Counted from the first letter of the stretch, positions 52,933 through 61,547 are shown. The stretch: DNA of 64,000 nucleotides from Kineosporia mesophila (GCF_021129235.1 NZ_JAJOMA010000033.1:1-64000); one strand, 5' to 3'. The notes: a model not told the origin generated them from the sequence alone. Translations and numbers: made by a program.

Positions 52933-55170
52933 TCAGGCCCGGGTCTTCTGCAGCAGGGTGTTCAGGGTGCCCTGGATGTCGGGCTCGCCGGTGAACGAGA
53001 GCATGCTCGTCATCGGGATGCCGGCCAGGAGCTTGCGGCTCTCCGGGTCGCGGAACATCGCGGCGCTGTCGCCCAGGCCGGCCAGGAACTCCTCCAGCAC
53101 CTTCGAGCCCTGGGGGTGAGCCTCGAACTCCTCGAAGGTCGACTCGGTGTCGAGCTCGGGGGTGGGGAGGTCCACCTCCAGGGTGATCGACTCTCGGTGC
53201 CGGATGTCGCGGGACGAGGCACCGACCTCGATCACGTACGACCCCGGCTCGACCAGCCAGCCGGTCTTCGACCAGTAGGCGAAGGCCCGCTCGTCGAGTT
53301 CCAGCCTCACCCGCTGCGACTCGCCCGCGGCCAGGCGCACCTTGGCGAACGCCCGCAGCTCGTGCGCCGGGCGGTCGACGCCGGCCACCGGGTCGGCGAC
53401 GTAGACCTGCACGACCTCGGCGCCGGCCCGGTCGCCGGTGTTGGTCACGGTCACCTCGACCGTGGCGGTGGCCACGCGGGAGTCGGGGACGGTCACGGAC
53501 GCGTCGGTGAACGAGAAGGTGGTGTAGCCCAGGCCGTGGCCGAAGGGGAAGGCGACGTCGCGGTCGATCGTGTCGTACCAGCGGTAGCCCACGTAGACGC
53601 GCTCACCGTAGACGACCTCGCGGTCGCTGCCCGGCCAGTTCAGGTAGGCCGGGGTGTCCTGCAGCCGCACCGGAACCGTCTCGGCCAGCCGGCCCTGCGG
53701 CTCGGCCGTGCCGAAGAGGATGTCGGCCGCCGCGCTGCCGCTCGCCTGGCCGCCGAGCCACATCTCCAGCACCGCCTGGGCGGGGCCGGTCACATCGCCG
53801 AGCGCGACCACGGAACCGTTGCTCAGCACCACGACGATCTTCTGGCTGACCGCGGAAATGGCCTTCAGCAGACCGGTCTGGACCGCCGGCAGATCGATGT
53901 GCGGGCGGTCGAAGCCCTCCGACTCCTCGGCGTCGGGCAGTCCCAGGAAGACGACCACCACGTCCGCCGCCCGGGCCGCCTCGACCGCGGCGTCCTGCAG
54001 CGCCTGCGAGAACTCACCGTCGAGGGTGAAGCCGGGCTCGTAGGCCACGGCGCGGCTCGTGGCCGCGCGGATCGCGTCGAGTGCGCTGTCCAGGCGGGTG
54101 GGGTTGATGTGCGAGCTGCCGGCGCCCTGGTAGCGCGGGGTACGGGCGAACTCGCCGATCACGGCGATGCGCCCACCCTCGGAGGCCGAGAGGGGCAGCA
54201 GGCCGCCCTCGTTCGTCAGCAGCACCGAGCCGGCGGCCGCCGCGCGACGGGCCAGCTGGTGGTGCTGCTCGGTGGTGGTCTCCACCGACGAGGCCGGGGT
54301 GCGGGCCGCCCGCAGGCGGTCGTGCGTCGTCAGCACCCGCGAGACCGCCAGGTCGAGCAGTGACTCCTCGAGAGATCCGTCGTGAACCGCGTCCACAATC
54401 GCCGCCGGACCCCGCTCGCCGGAGGAGGGCATCTCCAGGTCGAGACCCGCCGCGACCGCAGCCACCGGGTCGACGACCGCACCCCAGTCGGACACCACGT
54501 AGCCCTCGAAACCCCAGTCGCCGCGCAGGACGTCGGTGAGCAGCCAGTGGTTCTGCGAGGCGAACACGCCGTTCACCCGGTTGTACGAGCACATCACGGT
54601 GGCCGGCTGCGAGGAGGTGACGGTCTGCTCGAAGGCCGGGAAGTAGATCTCGCGCAGCGAGCGCTCGTCGACCTGGGCGCTGACGCGCATCCGGTCGGTC
54701 TCCTGGTTGTTCGCCGCGTAGTGCTTGAGCGAGGCACCCACGCCGCGGGACTGCACGCCGGTCACCCAGGCGGAGCCGAGGGCGCCGGCCACCAGCGGGT
54801 CTTCGGAGAAGTACTCGAAGTTGCGGCCGCACAGCGGGGAACGCTTGATGTTGACGCCCGGGCCGAGCAGCACGTCGACGTCCAGGGCGCGGGACTCCTC
54901 GCCGAGGGCCTGGCCGATCTCCTCCACCAGCGCGGGGTCCCAGGACGAGCCCAGGGACGCGGCGGTCGGGAACGCGGTGGCGGGGTGGGCGGCGTTGATG
55001 CCGAGGTGGTCGGCATTGCCGGCCTGCATGCGCACGCCGTGGGGGCCGTCGGTCAGGGTCGCGCCCTGGATACCGACCCGTTCGACACCGCGGGTGGTCC
55101 AGAACGAGGCGCCCGACACCAGCGAGGCCTTCTCCTCGAGCGTCAGTTGCGCGATCAGCGGGTGAGTCAT
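52933..55170 (-). CDS. Glycoside hydrolase family 3 beta-glucosidase
   Basis: A 745-residue intracellular GH3 enzyme with no signal peptide. The nucleophile is the aspartate in GYVVSDWGAVVDPVAAV, preceded by substrate-site motifs LGPGVNIKRSPLCGRNFEYF and SLKHYAANNQETDRM. The second alpha/beta domain (VVVFLGLPDAEESEGFDRPH) and a C-terminal fibronectin-III-like domain complete the thermostable-type beta-glucosidase layout. ATG 55170 follows GAGGAG. It is divergent from a TetR regulator, with a 16-bp palindrome between. Likely releases glucose or related sugars from imported oligosaccharides. Confidence 0.95.
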   Translation of the reverse strand: MTHPLIAQLTLEEKASLVSGASFWTTRGVERVGIQGATLTDGPHGVRMQAGNADHLGINAAHPATAFPTAASLGSSWDPALVEEIGQALGEESRALDVDVLLGPGVNIKRSPLCGRNFEYFSEDPLVAGALGSAWVTGVQSRGVGASLKHYAANNQETDRMRVSAQVDERSLREIYFPAFEQTVTSSQPATVMCSYNRVNGVFASQNHWLLTDVLRGDWGFEGYVVSDWGAVVDPVAAVAAGLDLEMPSSGERGPAAIVDAVHDGSLEESLLDLAVSRVLTTHDRLRAARTPASSVETTTEQHHQLARRAAAAGSVLLTNEGGLLPLSASEGGRIAVIGEFARTPRYQGAGSSHINPTRLDSALDAIRAATSRAVAYEPGFTLDGEFSQALQDAAVEAARAADVVVVFLGLPDAEESEGFDRPHIDLPAVQTGLLKAISAVSQKIVVVLSNGSVVALGDVTGPAQAVLEMWLGGQASGSAAADILFGTAEPQGRLAETVPVRLQDTPAYLNWPGSDREVVYGERVYVGYRWYDTIDRDVAFPFGHGLGYTTFSFTDASVTVPDSRVATATVEVTVTNTGDRAGAEVVQVYVADPVAGVDRPAHELRAFAKVRLAAGESQRVRLELDERAFAYWSKTGWLVEPGSYVIEVGASSRDIRHRESITLEVDLPTPELDTESTFEEFEAHPQGSKVLEEFLAGLGDSAAMFRDPESRKLLAGIPMTSMLSFTGEPDIQGTLNTLLQKTRA

Positions 55171-55215
55171 GAGTGGTCTCCTCGTCGAGGGTGGTGAGCT
55201 GACCATAACCGAAAT

Positions 55216-55231
55216 TCGACCAAGTGGTCGA
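55216..55231. promoter_or_regulatory. TetR-type operator between beta-glucosidase and TetR
   Basis: TCGACCAAGTGGTCGA: 7-bp perfect arms with centre AG, in the middle of the 103-bp divergent promoter region. Confidence 0.75.
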
Positions 55232-55273
55232 GGATGGTTCCGCAGGTCACCCGTCAGCGGCTAATCTCGCGGA

Positions 55274-55876
55274 ATGTCCAGCCCAACGGCCCGCCGGCGG
55301 GGACCGTACGCGGGTACGGCCCAGCGGCGGCGCGCGATCCTCGAATCCGCGTTCGAGGTGTTCTCCCAGGTCGGTTACCGCAGTGGCTCGATGCGCGACA
55401 TCGCCCAGCGCATCGGCATCGCCCACACCACGCTGCTGCACCATTTCCCCACCAAGAGCGAACTGCTGGCGGGCGTGCTGGAGCTGCGCGATGAGCAGAC
55501 CAGCCCGGCGCCGGCCGGCGGCTCGGGCGCGGACTTCCTGCGGGGGATGGTCGAGGTGGTGCGCCGCAACCAGGGCACGCCCGGCCTGACCGAGCTCTAC
55601 TGCATCCTCTCGGCCGAGGCGACGAACCCCGGGCACCCGGCGCACGAGTACTTCCTGCGGCGCTACGAGGCCACCCGGGAACGGGTGCGGCAGGGGCTGG
55701 AGGAGATGGCGGCGCGGGCGGAACTGCGCGAGGGAGTGGACCCGGGCCGGGAGTCCCAGCGCATCATCGCGATGATGGACGGTCTTCAGGTGCAGTGGTT
55801 GCTCGACCGGGATTCGATGGACATGGCCGAGCAGGCCCGCGAGTACTTCCAGAGTCTGAGCGTGGCCCCGATCTGA
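55274..55876 (+). CDS. TetR/AcrR-family regulator, likely controlling the beta-glucosidase
   Basis: A 200-residue TetR protein. The DNA-binding helices read FSQVGYRSGSMRDIAQRIGI then AHTTLLHHFPTKSELLAGVL (about residues 36-75), and the C-terminal ligand domain is variable. Start at ATG 55274; the basic N-terminus (TARRRGPYAGTAQRRRAIL) is typical. Its position divergent from a GH3 gene and the palindrome between them make it the probable repressor of that gene. Confidence 0.92.
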   Translation: MSSPTARRRGPYAGTAQRRRAILESAFEVFSQVGYRSGSMRDIAQRIGIAHTTLLHHFPTKSELLAGVLELRDEQTSPAPAGGSGADFLRGMVEVVRRNQGTPGLTELYCILSAEATNPGHPAHEYFLRRYEATRERVRQGLEEMAARAELREGVDPGRESQRIIAMMDGLQVQWLLDRDSMDMAEQAREYFQSLSVAPI

Positions 55877-55892
55877 CGAGATCCAACGCGAT

Positions 55893-56267
55893 CTAACGAG
55901 GTGCCAGCCGCGGGTCGCTGCCGGTGTCGGGGGTGTGCTGGCGGAAGGCCAGGGCCCAGCCGGTGATCCAGGTGTACACGCTGGAGACGCGGGCGGTGTA
56001 AGGGTGGCCGTCAACCTGGCGGGCGCTGACCCGGTAGGACAGCACGGCGGTCTCGCCGTTGATCAGGACGTCACGCCGCTCGGCCAGGGTGTACTCGGCC
56101 CAGGCGGCCCGGTCCTGCCACTGCTGCAGCAGGTCGTCGCGGTTCAGCACCCGGTCGGGGACGACGACGAAGGCGTCCGAGGCCAGCACCCGCGCGTAGT
56201 GCTCGGCCACCCGCCCCTCGATGCCGGCCTGCCAGAAATCCTCTTCGCACTGCCACGCCTGATCCAT
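55893..56267 (-). CDS. SnoaL/DUF4440-like (NTF2-fold) protein
   Basis: A 124-residue protein of the NTF2-like superfamily: the helical start QCEEDFWQAGIEGRVAEHYA, then PDRVLNRDDLLQQWQ and the beta-sheet strands TAVLSYRVSARQVDGHPYTA and RVSSVYTWITGWALAFRQHT fit DUF4440/SnoaL-like families with enzymatic or ketosteroid-isomerase-like roles. ATG 56267 has GAGGG seven bases ahead. It lies 47 bp downstream of an MFS exporter on the same strand, possibly in the same operon. Confidence 0.8.
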   Translation of the reverse strand: MDQAWQCEEDFWQAGIEGRVAEHYARVLASDAFVVVPDRVLNRDDLLQQWQDRAAWAEYTLAERRDVLINGETAVLSYRVSARQVDGHPYTARVSSVYTWITGWALAFRQHTPDTGSDPRLAPR

Positions 56268-56314
56268 AGAGCTGCCCTCGTCCGTAGTCGTTCCCGCGGA
56301 CGACTGTGTAGCAG

Positions 56315-57805
56315 CTAATGGTGGGCGTCGGCCAGATCGAGGTCGCCCGGCACCCACCACCAGACCACGGCCGCGGTGAGCGCCACGGCGATCGCACCGG
56401 CCAGGCCGACCGTGGCGAAGGCGTCGACGAAGGACGCGGTGGCCGCCTTCTCGGAGGCGGTCCCCAGGGCGCCGGCCACCGATTCCGAGACCACGTCGTC
56501 CACCCCGCCGGGAAGGCCCGAGCGGTAGACGATCCCGGCCAGGCTGCCCAGCACCGAGACCCCGAGCACGGCACCGACCTCGAACGACATCTCCTCGATG
56601 GCGGCGGCCGACCCGGCCTGGTGGGCCGGGGCACTGCCCATCATCAGGGCCGACCCGACGCCCAGGGCGGCACCCCCCAGGCCGTTGCACAGCAGGGCGA
56701 CGGCGATGCCCGGGTAGGGCATCGGATGCGGCAGCACGGCGATGACGCCGAGGCCGGTCGCGGTGGTCAGCAGGCCGGTGACCAGCACGGTGCGCACGCC
56801 GATCCGGGCCGCCAGGGCCGGGGCGAAGGGCGAGCCGATCATCCCGCCCAGCGCCATCGGCAGCAGCGCCGCACCGGCCTTGAGCGGCGACCAGCCCTGC
56901 ACGAGCTGAAGCCACTGCGAGCCCACCAGCAGCAGGGCCATGGTGACGCCGCTGTGCGCGATCGCCGTGATCACACCCGAGCGGAACACCCGGTTGCCGA
57001 ACAGGTCGACGGCGAGCATGGGCTCGGACTGGGTCAGGCAGCGGTGGGCGAAGGCGGCCATGGCCACCAGACCGACCGCGAGGATGCCCAGGGGCAGCGG
57101 CTCGAACCCGTCCTTGCCGAGCTGCTTGACGGCGTAGACGATCGCGACCATCCCGCCGACCGACAGCACCACCCCGACGGCGTCGAGGCGGCCGGGCCGG
57201 TCCGATCGGCTCTCCGGCAGCAGCACCAGGCCGGCGATCACGGCCACCACCATCAGCGGCACGTTCACCAGGAACGCCGAGTGCCAGCTGAACATCTCCA
57301 GCAGGGCGCCGCCCAGGATCGGGCCGACGGCGCTGCCGAGCGAGGCCGTGGCGGCCCAGATGCCCAGCGCGGTGGCGCGTTCGACCGGATCCGGGAACAG
57401 CGTGCGGATCAGCGAGAGCGTGGTCGGCATGATCATGGCGCCGCCCACCCCGAGCGCGGCCCGCAGGGCGATGACCTGGCTCGGGGAGTCGGCCAGCAGC
57501 ACGAGCGCCGACGCGAGCCCGAACACGGTGAAGCCCGCCAGCAGCATGCGCCGCCGGCCCCACCGGTCGGCCAGGGAGGAGACCGGCACGAGCAGGCCGG
57601 CCAGCACCACGGGATAGGCGTCGACGATCCACAACTGTGACACGGCGCCGGGTTTCAGGTCGGCGATGAGGTCGGGCAGGGCGACGTTCAGCACCGTCAT
57701 GTCCATCACCACCACCAGCAGGCTGGCGGCGAGCACGGCGAGGCCGGCCCAGCGCCGGCGGCTCGGGGTGGTGGGGGTGGGCGGTGCGGTGATCTGGGCG
57801 GTCAT
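56315..57805 (-). CDS. MFS multidrug exporter, DHA2 (EmrB/QacA) family
   Basis: A 496-residue major facilitator with about fourteen hydrophobic segments. The DHA2 start LLVVVMDMTVLNVALPDLIA and the signature LADRWGRRRMLLAG are clear, as is motif C (GSAVGPILGGALLEMFSWHS). Drug or antibiotic efflux is expected. It is coupled to the upstream TetR gene by an ATGA overlap, so it is translated with its own repressor. ATG 57805 was chosen accordingly. Confidence 0.95.
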   Translation of the reverse strand: MTAQITAPPTPTTPSRRRWAGLAVLAASLLVVVMDMTVLNVALPDLIADLKPGAVSQLWIVDAYPVVLAGLLVPVSSLADRWGRRRMLLAGFTVFGLASALVLLADSPSQVIALRAALGVGGAMIMPTTLSLIRTLFPDPVERATALGIWAATASLGSAVGPILGGALLEMFSWHSAFLVNVPLMVVAVIAGLVLLPESRSDRPGRLDAVGVVLSVGGMVAIVYAVKQLGKDGFEPLPLGILAVGLVAMAAFAHRCLTQSEPMLAVDLFGNRVFRSGVITAIAHSGVTMALLLVGSQWLQLVQGWSPLKAGAALLPMALGGMIGSPFAPALAARIGVRTVLVTGLLTTATGLGVIAVLPHPMPYPGIAVALLCNGLGGAALGVGSALMMGSAPAHQAGSAAAIEEMSFEVGAVLGVSVLGSLAGIVYRSGLPGGVDDVVSESVAGALGTASEKAATASFVDAFATVGLAGAIAVALTAAVVWWWVPGDLDLADAHH

Positions 57806-58362
57806 TTCGCTCTCGTGCCGTCGAAGAAGGTGGAGATGACGTACTCGTCGAGCTCGGCGCGGGCGACCCGGCCGGTGGTGGACGCCTCGCGGGCGGCCAC
57901 GAGCAGTCCGTACAGCGCGGTCGACAGCCAGCGGGCGGGCAGGTCGGCGCGCAGGACGCCGGCTTTCTGCCCGGCGGCGAGCAGCTCGGTCTCGCGCTCG
58001 GCCAGGATCTCGGTGCGCTCGACGAGTTCGGGGGCGGTGCAGAGGTAGGGGTCGGTGAGGGCGAGCCCGAATTCCTCGTAGTCGGTGATGTAGCGGTGGA
58101 ACAGGTCGCGGATGCAGGCCTCGATCCGGGCCGTCTCGCCCGAGGCGATGGCCCCCGGCGCGTCGGCCTGCTCCATGCTCTGCTCCCACCGGTCGAGCGA
58201 GCGGATGCCGAGCACGTGCAGCAGTTCCTCGCGGGTGGAGAAGTGCCGGTGCAGGGTGGCGCGGCCCACGCCCGCCGAGGTGGCCAGTTCTGCCATCGAT
58301 GCCCGGGGGTCGACGTTGAGACGCCGCTGCGAGGCGGCCAGGATCGCGTCCCGGGAGTTCAC
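57802..58362 (-). CDS. TetR-family regulator of the DHA2 exporter
   Basis: A 186-residue TetR protein with the helix-turn-helix NVDPRASMAELATSAGVGRA then TLHRHFSTREELLHVL and a ligand domain around residues 70-180. GTG 58362 was preferred since GAAGGA is nine bases upstream and a TetR N-terminus begins here; an in-frame open extension to 58440 crosses the operator. The four half-site operator directly ahead and the overlap with the exporter mark it as a self- and exporter-repressing regulator. Confidence 0.92.
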   Translation of the reverse strand: MNSRDAILAASQRRLNVDPRASMAELATSAGVGRATLHRHFSTREELLHVLGIRSLDRWEQSMEQADAPGAIASGETARIEACIRDLFHRYITDYEEFGLALTDPYLCTAPELVERTEILAERETELLAAGQKAGVLRADLPARWLSTALYGLLVAAREASTTGRVARAELDEYVISTFFDGTRAK

Positions 58363-58384
58363 GTGGATCAGTCCTTCACTTGGC

Positions 58385-58424
58385 TTGAGACTCGACTGTC
58401 TCACATGAGACAGAAATGTCTCAA
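58385..58424. promoter_or_regulatory. TetR operator with four half-sites
   Basis: Inner palindrome TGTCTCACATGAGACA (58397-58412) nested within outer arms TTGAGAC (58385-58391) and GTCTCAA (58418-58424), giving four TGAGAC half-sites in alternating orientation directly before the TetR-exporter operon. Suits binding of two TetR dimers. Confidence 0.85.
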
Positions 58425-58456
58425 CTCCGTTCGCGCCCACGGGGCCGCTCCTCCCC

Positions 58457-58486
58457 GAGGAGGGATTGCCTGATCACGAACAAAGG
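58457..58486 (+). repeat. Solo half-unit of dispersed palindromic repeat
   Basis: GAGGAGGGATTGCC then TGATCACGAACAAAGG, between the divergent TetR gene and a small gene, close to the likely -35 region of the latter. Confidence 0.7.
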
Positions 58487-58512
58487 ATTTGCCGCGGTAC
58501 TAGGCTGAATCC

Positions 58513-58707
58513 ATGCAGATCCGGCTCGACTTCAGCAACGCGATGGACAGGCCCGAAGGATCGGACGTGCGCGGTGGTCTGGTGGTCGACTGGCCGGCCG
58601 TGCCGCGGGTCGGCGAGGACGTCGAGGCCGGGGCCGAGTCCTACGCCGTGCACGCGGTGATCTGGAGGCTCGAGGACGAGGGCGTGCCGACGGTCGTCGT
58701 GCGCTGA
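58513..58707 (+). CDS. Small protein of unknown function, likely leaderless
   Basis: A 64-residue acidic protein (MQIRLDFSNAMDRPEG, later VVDWPAVPRVGEDVEAGAES). The -10-like TAGGCT at 58501-58506 lies six bases before the ATG and there is no Shine-Dalgarno, which suggests a leaderless message. No family is recognised. It converges with the small membrane protein. Confidence 0.6.
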   Translation: MQIRLDFSNAMDRPEGSDVRGGLVVDWPAVPRVGEDVEAGAESYAVHAVIWRLEDEGVPTVVVR

Positions 58708-58712
58708 GTGGT

Positions 58713-58964
58713 CTAGCCGGCCTTCCGGGTCGCGCGGTAGTCGCGGACGTCGGTGGAGAGGGCATAGGCCACGAAGAGCAGGGCGGCGATGAAGAGGGCG
58801 CTGGCCCAGGTGGGGTGGCCCTGCCCCAGCTGCAGGAGGAGGAGCAGGCCCAGGACCAGGTGGTGAGCAACCTGTTTCGGCGTAGGGGCCACTGCGCGGG
58901 GAGGCCGGGGCTCGGCCGGTTCGTCGCTGAGGTGCCGGGGCTCCGTGGTGCTCATATCGGACAT
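58713..58964 (-). CDS. Small predicted membrane protein
   Basis: An 83-residue protein: a charged Pro-rich N-terminus (residues 1-32) followed by two hydrophobic stretches, VLGLLLLLQLG and ASALFIAALLFVAYALS, and a short basic tail. Function is unknown; ATG 58964 or 58955 could be the start. Confidence 0.65.
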   Translation of the reverse strand: MSDMSTTEPRHLSDEPAEPRPPRAVAPTPKQVAHHLVLGLLLLLQLGQGHPTWASALFIAALLFVAYALSTDVRDYRATRKAG

Positions 58965-59036
58965 CTTCCCATGATCGGGTGAGGGCGGAATGAGGGCCAG
59001 GGCGCTGACGGCGCTCGCGGTCGGCCCGGCCCGGCC

Positions 59037-59160
59037 CGGTCGAAAGCCCCTGCCGGAGACGGTCCGCGACCTTCACCCCGGCGAAGGCGCCGAGCGGGGC
59101 GAGGATCCGGGTGCGCCCGAGTATCTGCGCGTCGACAAGGCCCAGCCCGGCCGCGAACGG
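59037..59160 (-). pseudogene. Possible remnant of a TauE/SafE-type permease
   Basis: The minus-strand frame has FAAGLGLVDAQILGRTRIL then APLGAFAGVKVADRLRQGLS, reminiscent of a sulfite-exporter TauE/SafE C-terminal loop and helix, inside 250 bp with no other gene. No start, no rest of the protein. Resemblance is by eye only. Confidence 0.3.
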
Positions 59161-59213
59161 CACCGGCCGAGGTCCGCGCCGGGGGCGCGCCGGTCCGGCC
59201 GATCCGGAGCTTC

Positions 59214-59263
59214 TTGAGCGATCGCTCAACTGTTGCTACGGTCGCTGTTGAGCGATTGCTCAA
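59214..59263 (+). promoter_or_regulatory. Promoter with two 16-bp palindromes
   Basis: TTGAGCGATCGCTCAA (59214-59229) and TTGAGCGATTGCTCAA (59248-59263), 34 bp centre to centre. A -35-like TTGAGC (59214-59219) and a -10-like TACGGT (59237-59242), 17 bp apart, place the first palindrome on the -35 and spacer and the second at the transcription start. TetR-family sites often look like this. Confidence 0.8.
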
Positions 59264-59282
59264 CAGCGGTAGGGAGCCTGAT

Positions 59283-60281
59283 GTGAAGATCGTGATTCCT
59301 GGCGGTACCGGCCAGGTCGGAGGTGTGCTGCGCAGAGCCCTGGTGGCCCGCGGCGACGAGGTCACGGTGCTGAGCCGACGACCGGAGCGGCTTGAGGACG
59401 GCGTCCGTTACGTGGTGTGGGACGGCCGCACGCTCGGTGCGTGGGCGGAGGCGGTGGACGGTGCCGAAGCCGTGATCAACCTGGCCGGTCGCACGGTCAG
59501 CTGTCGCTACACCGACGAGAACCTGCGCCAGATGATGAACTCGCGCGTCGACTCGACGCGCGTGGTCGGTGAGGCGATCGCGCAGGCCGCCGCGCCGCCG
59601 AGGGTCTGGCTCCAGATGAGCACGGCCACGATCTATGCGGACGCGCGCAGCCGTCCCGACGATCTTCCCCAGGACGAGACCACCGGGACCATCGGCGGGA
59701 GCGAGCCCGTCGTCCCCTTGTACTGGGAGTACAGCGTACGGATCGCCCGGCGCTGGGAACAGGAACAGACGGACGCGGACACGCCGCGGACCCGCCGGGT
59801 GGCCCTGCGCACCGCGATGGTCATGACTCCTGACCGGGGTGGGGTCTACGACTACCTCTCGTGGATGACGCGGCTGCGGCTGGGCGGTGCCGTTGCCGGC
59901 GGGCAGCAGTACGTCTCCTGGATCCACGGAGAGGATTTCGTCCGGGCCGTAGAGCTTCTGCTGGAGCGGGACGACATCGAGGGGCCGGTCAACCTGGCGT
60001 CGCCCGGCCCGGTGCCGCAACGTGATCTGATGCGGTCGCTGAGAAAGGCCTGGGGTGTAGGTCTGGGGCTGCCGGCCACCCGGGCGATGGCCGAACTGGG
60101 CGCGCTGGTGCTGCGCACCGACACCGAACTGCTGCTGAAGAGCCGCCGGGTGGTGCCGGGCCGTTTGCTGGAGGCCGGTTTCGAGTTCCGGTACCCGAGC
60201 TGGCCGGAGGCTGCCGCGGATCTGTCCCGGGCGCGCAGAGCCCCGGCAGCGCCGTACGGGCCACGTGGGCAGGGTGTTTGA
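59283..60281 (+). CDS. TIGR01777-family NAD-dependent epimerase/SDR protein
   Basis: A 332-residue extended SDR. The nucleotide-binding start VKIVIPGGTGQVGGVLRRAL, the VDGAEAVINLAGRTV strand and the family-typical SRVDSTRVVGEAIAQA and QYVSWIHGEDFVRAVELLL are present; a C-terminal domain follows. TIGR01777 members (YfcH/SulA-like) have unknown substrate. GTG 59283 is preceded by AGGGAG at 59271-59276. Controlled by the double palindrome promoter upstream. Confidence 0.92.
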   Translation: MKIVIPGGTGQVGGVLRRALVARGDEVTVLSRRPERLEDGVRYVVWDGRTLGAWAEAVDGAEAVINLAGRTVSCRYTDENLRQMMNSRVDSTRVVGEAIAQAAAPPRVWLQMSTATIYADARSRPDDLPQDETTGTIGGSEPVVPLYWEYSVRIARRWEQEQTDADTPRTRRVALRTAMVMTPDRGGVYDYLSWMTRLRLGGAVAGGQQYVSWIHGEDFVRAVELLLERDDIEGPVNLASPGPVPQRDLMRSLRKAWGVGLGLPATRAMAELGALVLRTDTELLLKSRRVVPGRLLEAGFEFRYPSWPEAAADLSRARRAPAAPYGPRGQGV

Positions 60282-60543
60282 GGACGAGGCGCACGAGTCG
60301 TCGAGGAGCCATCAAGAAGAGCGGTGGGGGCTGTGAAGGGTGGACCCGACTCTGGCCGCTGTCCGACCGAGGAGCTGCCTGGCGGCGTTGGCCATCTCCT
60401 GCACCTGCCGGAGCTGCGCAACGGATTCCTTCAGATACTCATGCGTGCACTCGTACTGACTGGCCGGCCAAGTCCCAGCCGTGCTCGTAACTGCTCACGG
60501 CGAGGCGTTTCGCCGTTTGGCTGACCGGCAGCTGCTCTCGGGG
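60282..60543. other. Short region without supportable gene
   Basis: Open frames cross it on both strands, but none has a plausible start with a Shine-Dalgarno. A minus-strand stretch (EYLKESVAQLRQVQEMANAA) looks helical and may be a decayed fragment, but I cannot support it. Confidence 0.4.
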
Positions 60544-60984
60544 TCAGAGTACGCAGAACTCGTTGCCCTCGGGGTCCAGCATGACCACGTGATCCGGAAG
60601 GCCATGAGGGCCTTCGACGATCTGCTGGGTGCGGGCGCCGGCCTCGGTCAGGCGCTGCACCATCGCCTCGACCCGGGGCCAGCGCACCGCGTGCTCGACC
60701 GCCCGGCCGCCGCCGATCTGCACGTCCAGGTGGATGCGGTTCTTGACCGTCTTCGTCTCCGGCACCGCGAGGAAGGAGATTCGGGGCCGGCGGCCCTCAG
60801 GATCGACAATGGCCGCCACACCGGCCTTCTCGTCGTCCGTGAGGTCGAACCGCTCGTACCATTCCTCCCACGAACGCAAGCCTGCCGGGGGCGGGGAGGG
60901 CACGTAGCCCAGGGCGATCTGCCAGAACGCGGCCAGGGTGGGCGCGTGCCGGGCGTCGACGGTGATCGTCCATTCATTCGTCAT
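60544..60984 (-). CDS. VOC-superfamily (glyoxalase-like) protein
   Basis: A 146-residue single-module VOC protein. It opens WTITVDARHAPTLAAFWQIA and closes HVVMLDPEGNEFCVL, with the metal/ligand glutamate in the last motif. AAGGGAAAG precedes ATG 60984. Divergent from the first of two paralogous membrane proteins, 42 bp away. Activity unknown. Confidence 0.88.
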   Translation of the reverse strand: MTNEWTITVDARHAPTLAAFWQIALGYVPSPPPAGLRSWEEWYERFDLTDDEKAGVAAIVDPEGRRPRISFLAVPETKTVKNRIHLDVQIGGGRAVEHAVRWPRVEAMVQRLTEAGARTQQIVEGPHGLPDHVVMLDPEGNEFCVL

Positions 60985-61026
60985 CGTCTTTCCCTTCAGG
61001 AGAGGCGACCAGGCTACTCAGGGCGG

Positions 61027-61536
61027 ATGCACAGGCGGGAAATGTCCCCTTCCAGCATGATGGCGATCATGGAGCACTACACCGTGACCGCGGCCGGCGT
61101 GGAACTCGAGGTGGAACAGCCCGGGACAAGGACGGCCCGGATCCTGCGGGACGGGCAGGAAATACCACGAGATCAGCACGGGACGTGGCATTTCACTGGC
61201 GCCGACGGTCAGGCGCACCGGTTGCAGATGGGCACCAGTGTCTGGCGTTCGACGCCGATGATGCACGTGGACGACCGGCGCGAGGACACCGTCTACTTCC
61301 GGCCCCGGTCGCCCTGGTGGCTGATCGCCCACTACGCCGGCTTCTTCTTCTTGTACCCGCTGGCCTTGCGGGCTGGTCTCCTCAGTCTCCTGCTGCTCAT
61401 GCCGGCGTACGTTCTCCTCAACGTGCTGCTGTGGCGCTCGATGCACCGCGGGAACTACTGGCGGCACGGTCTCGCCGCCCTGCTGGTGCTCGTGGTCTCG
61501 TCCGGGCTCTACGTCTGGTTCTTCGGGGATCGTTGA
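61027..61536 (+). CDS. Membrane protein, first of a tandem paralogous pair
   Basis: A 169-residue protein: N-terminal soluble domain (MEHYTVTAAGVELEVEQPG, then ARILRDGQEIPRDQHGTW) followed by about three hydrophobic helices (residues 96-165). It is clearly related to the next gene, sharing the AGVxLEVExP and LRDGxxxPxD patterns. A -10-like CTACTC lies eight bases before ATG 61027, so it may be leaderless; an alternative start is ATG 61069, matching the paralogue. No known family is recognised. Confidence 0.72.
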   Translation: MHRREMSPSSMMAIMEHYTVTAAGVELEVEQPGTRTARILRDGQEIPRDQHGTWHFTGADGQAHRLQMGTSVWRSTPMMHVDDRREDTVYFRPRSPWWLIAHYAGFFFLYPLALRAGLLSLLLLMPAYVLLNVLLWRSMHRGNYWRHGLAALLVLVVSSGLYVWFFGDR

Positions 61537-61547
61537 AGGTGCGAGGT

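Noticed and set aside
60324-60524. Small plus-strand frame containing HLPELRNGFLQILMRAL
   Set aside because: Looks superficially protein-like but lacks a good start and any family; kept as non-coding.
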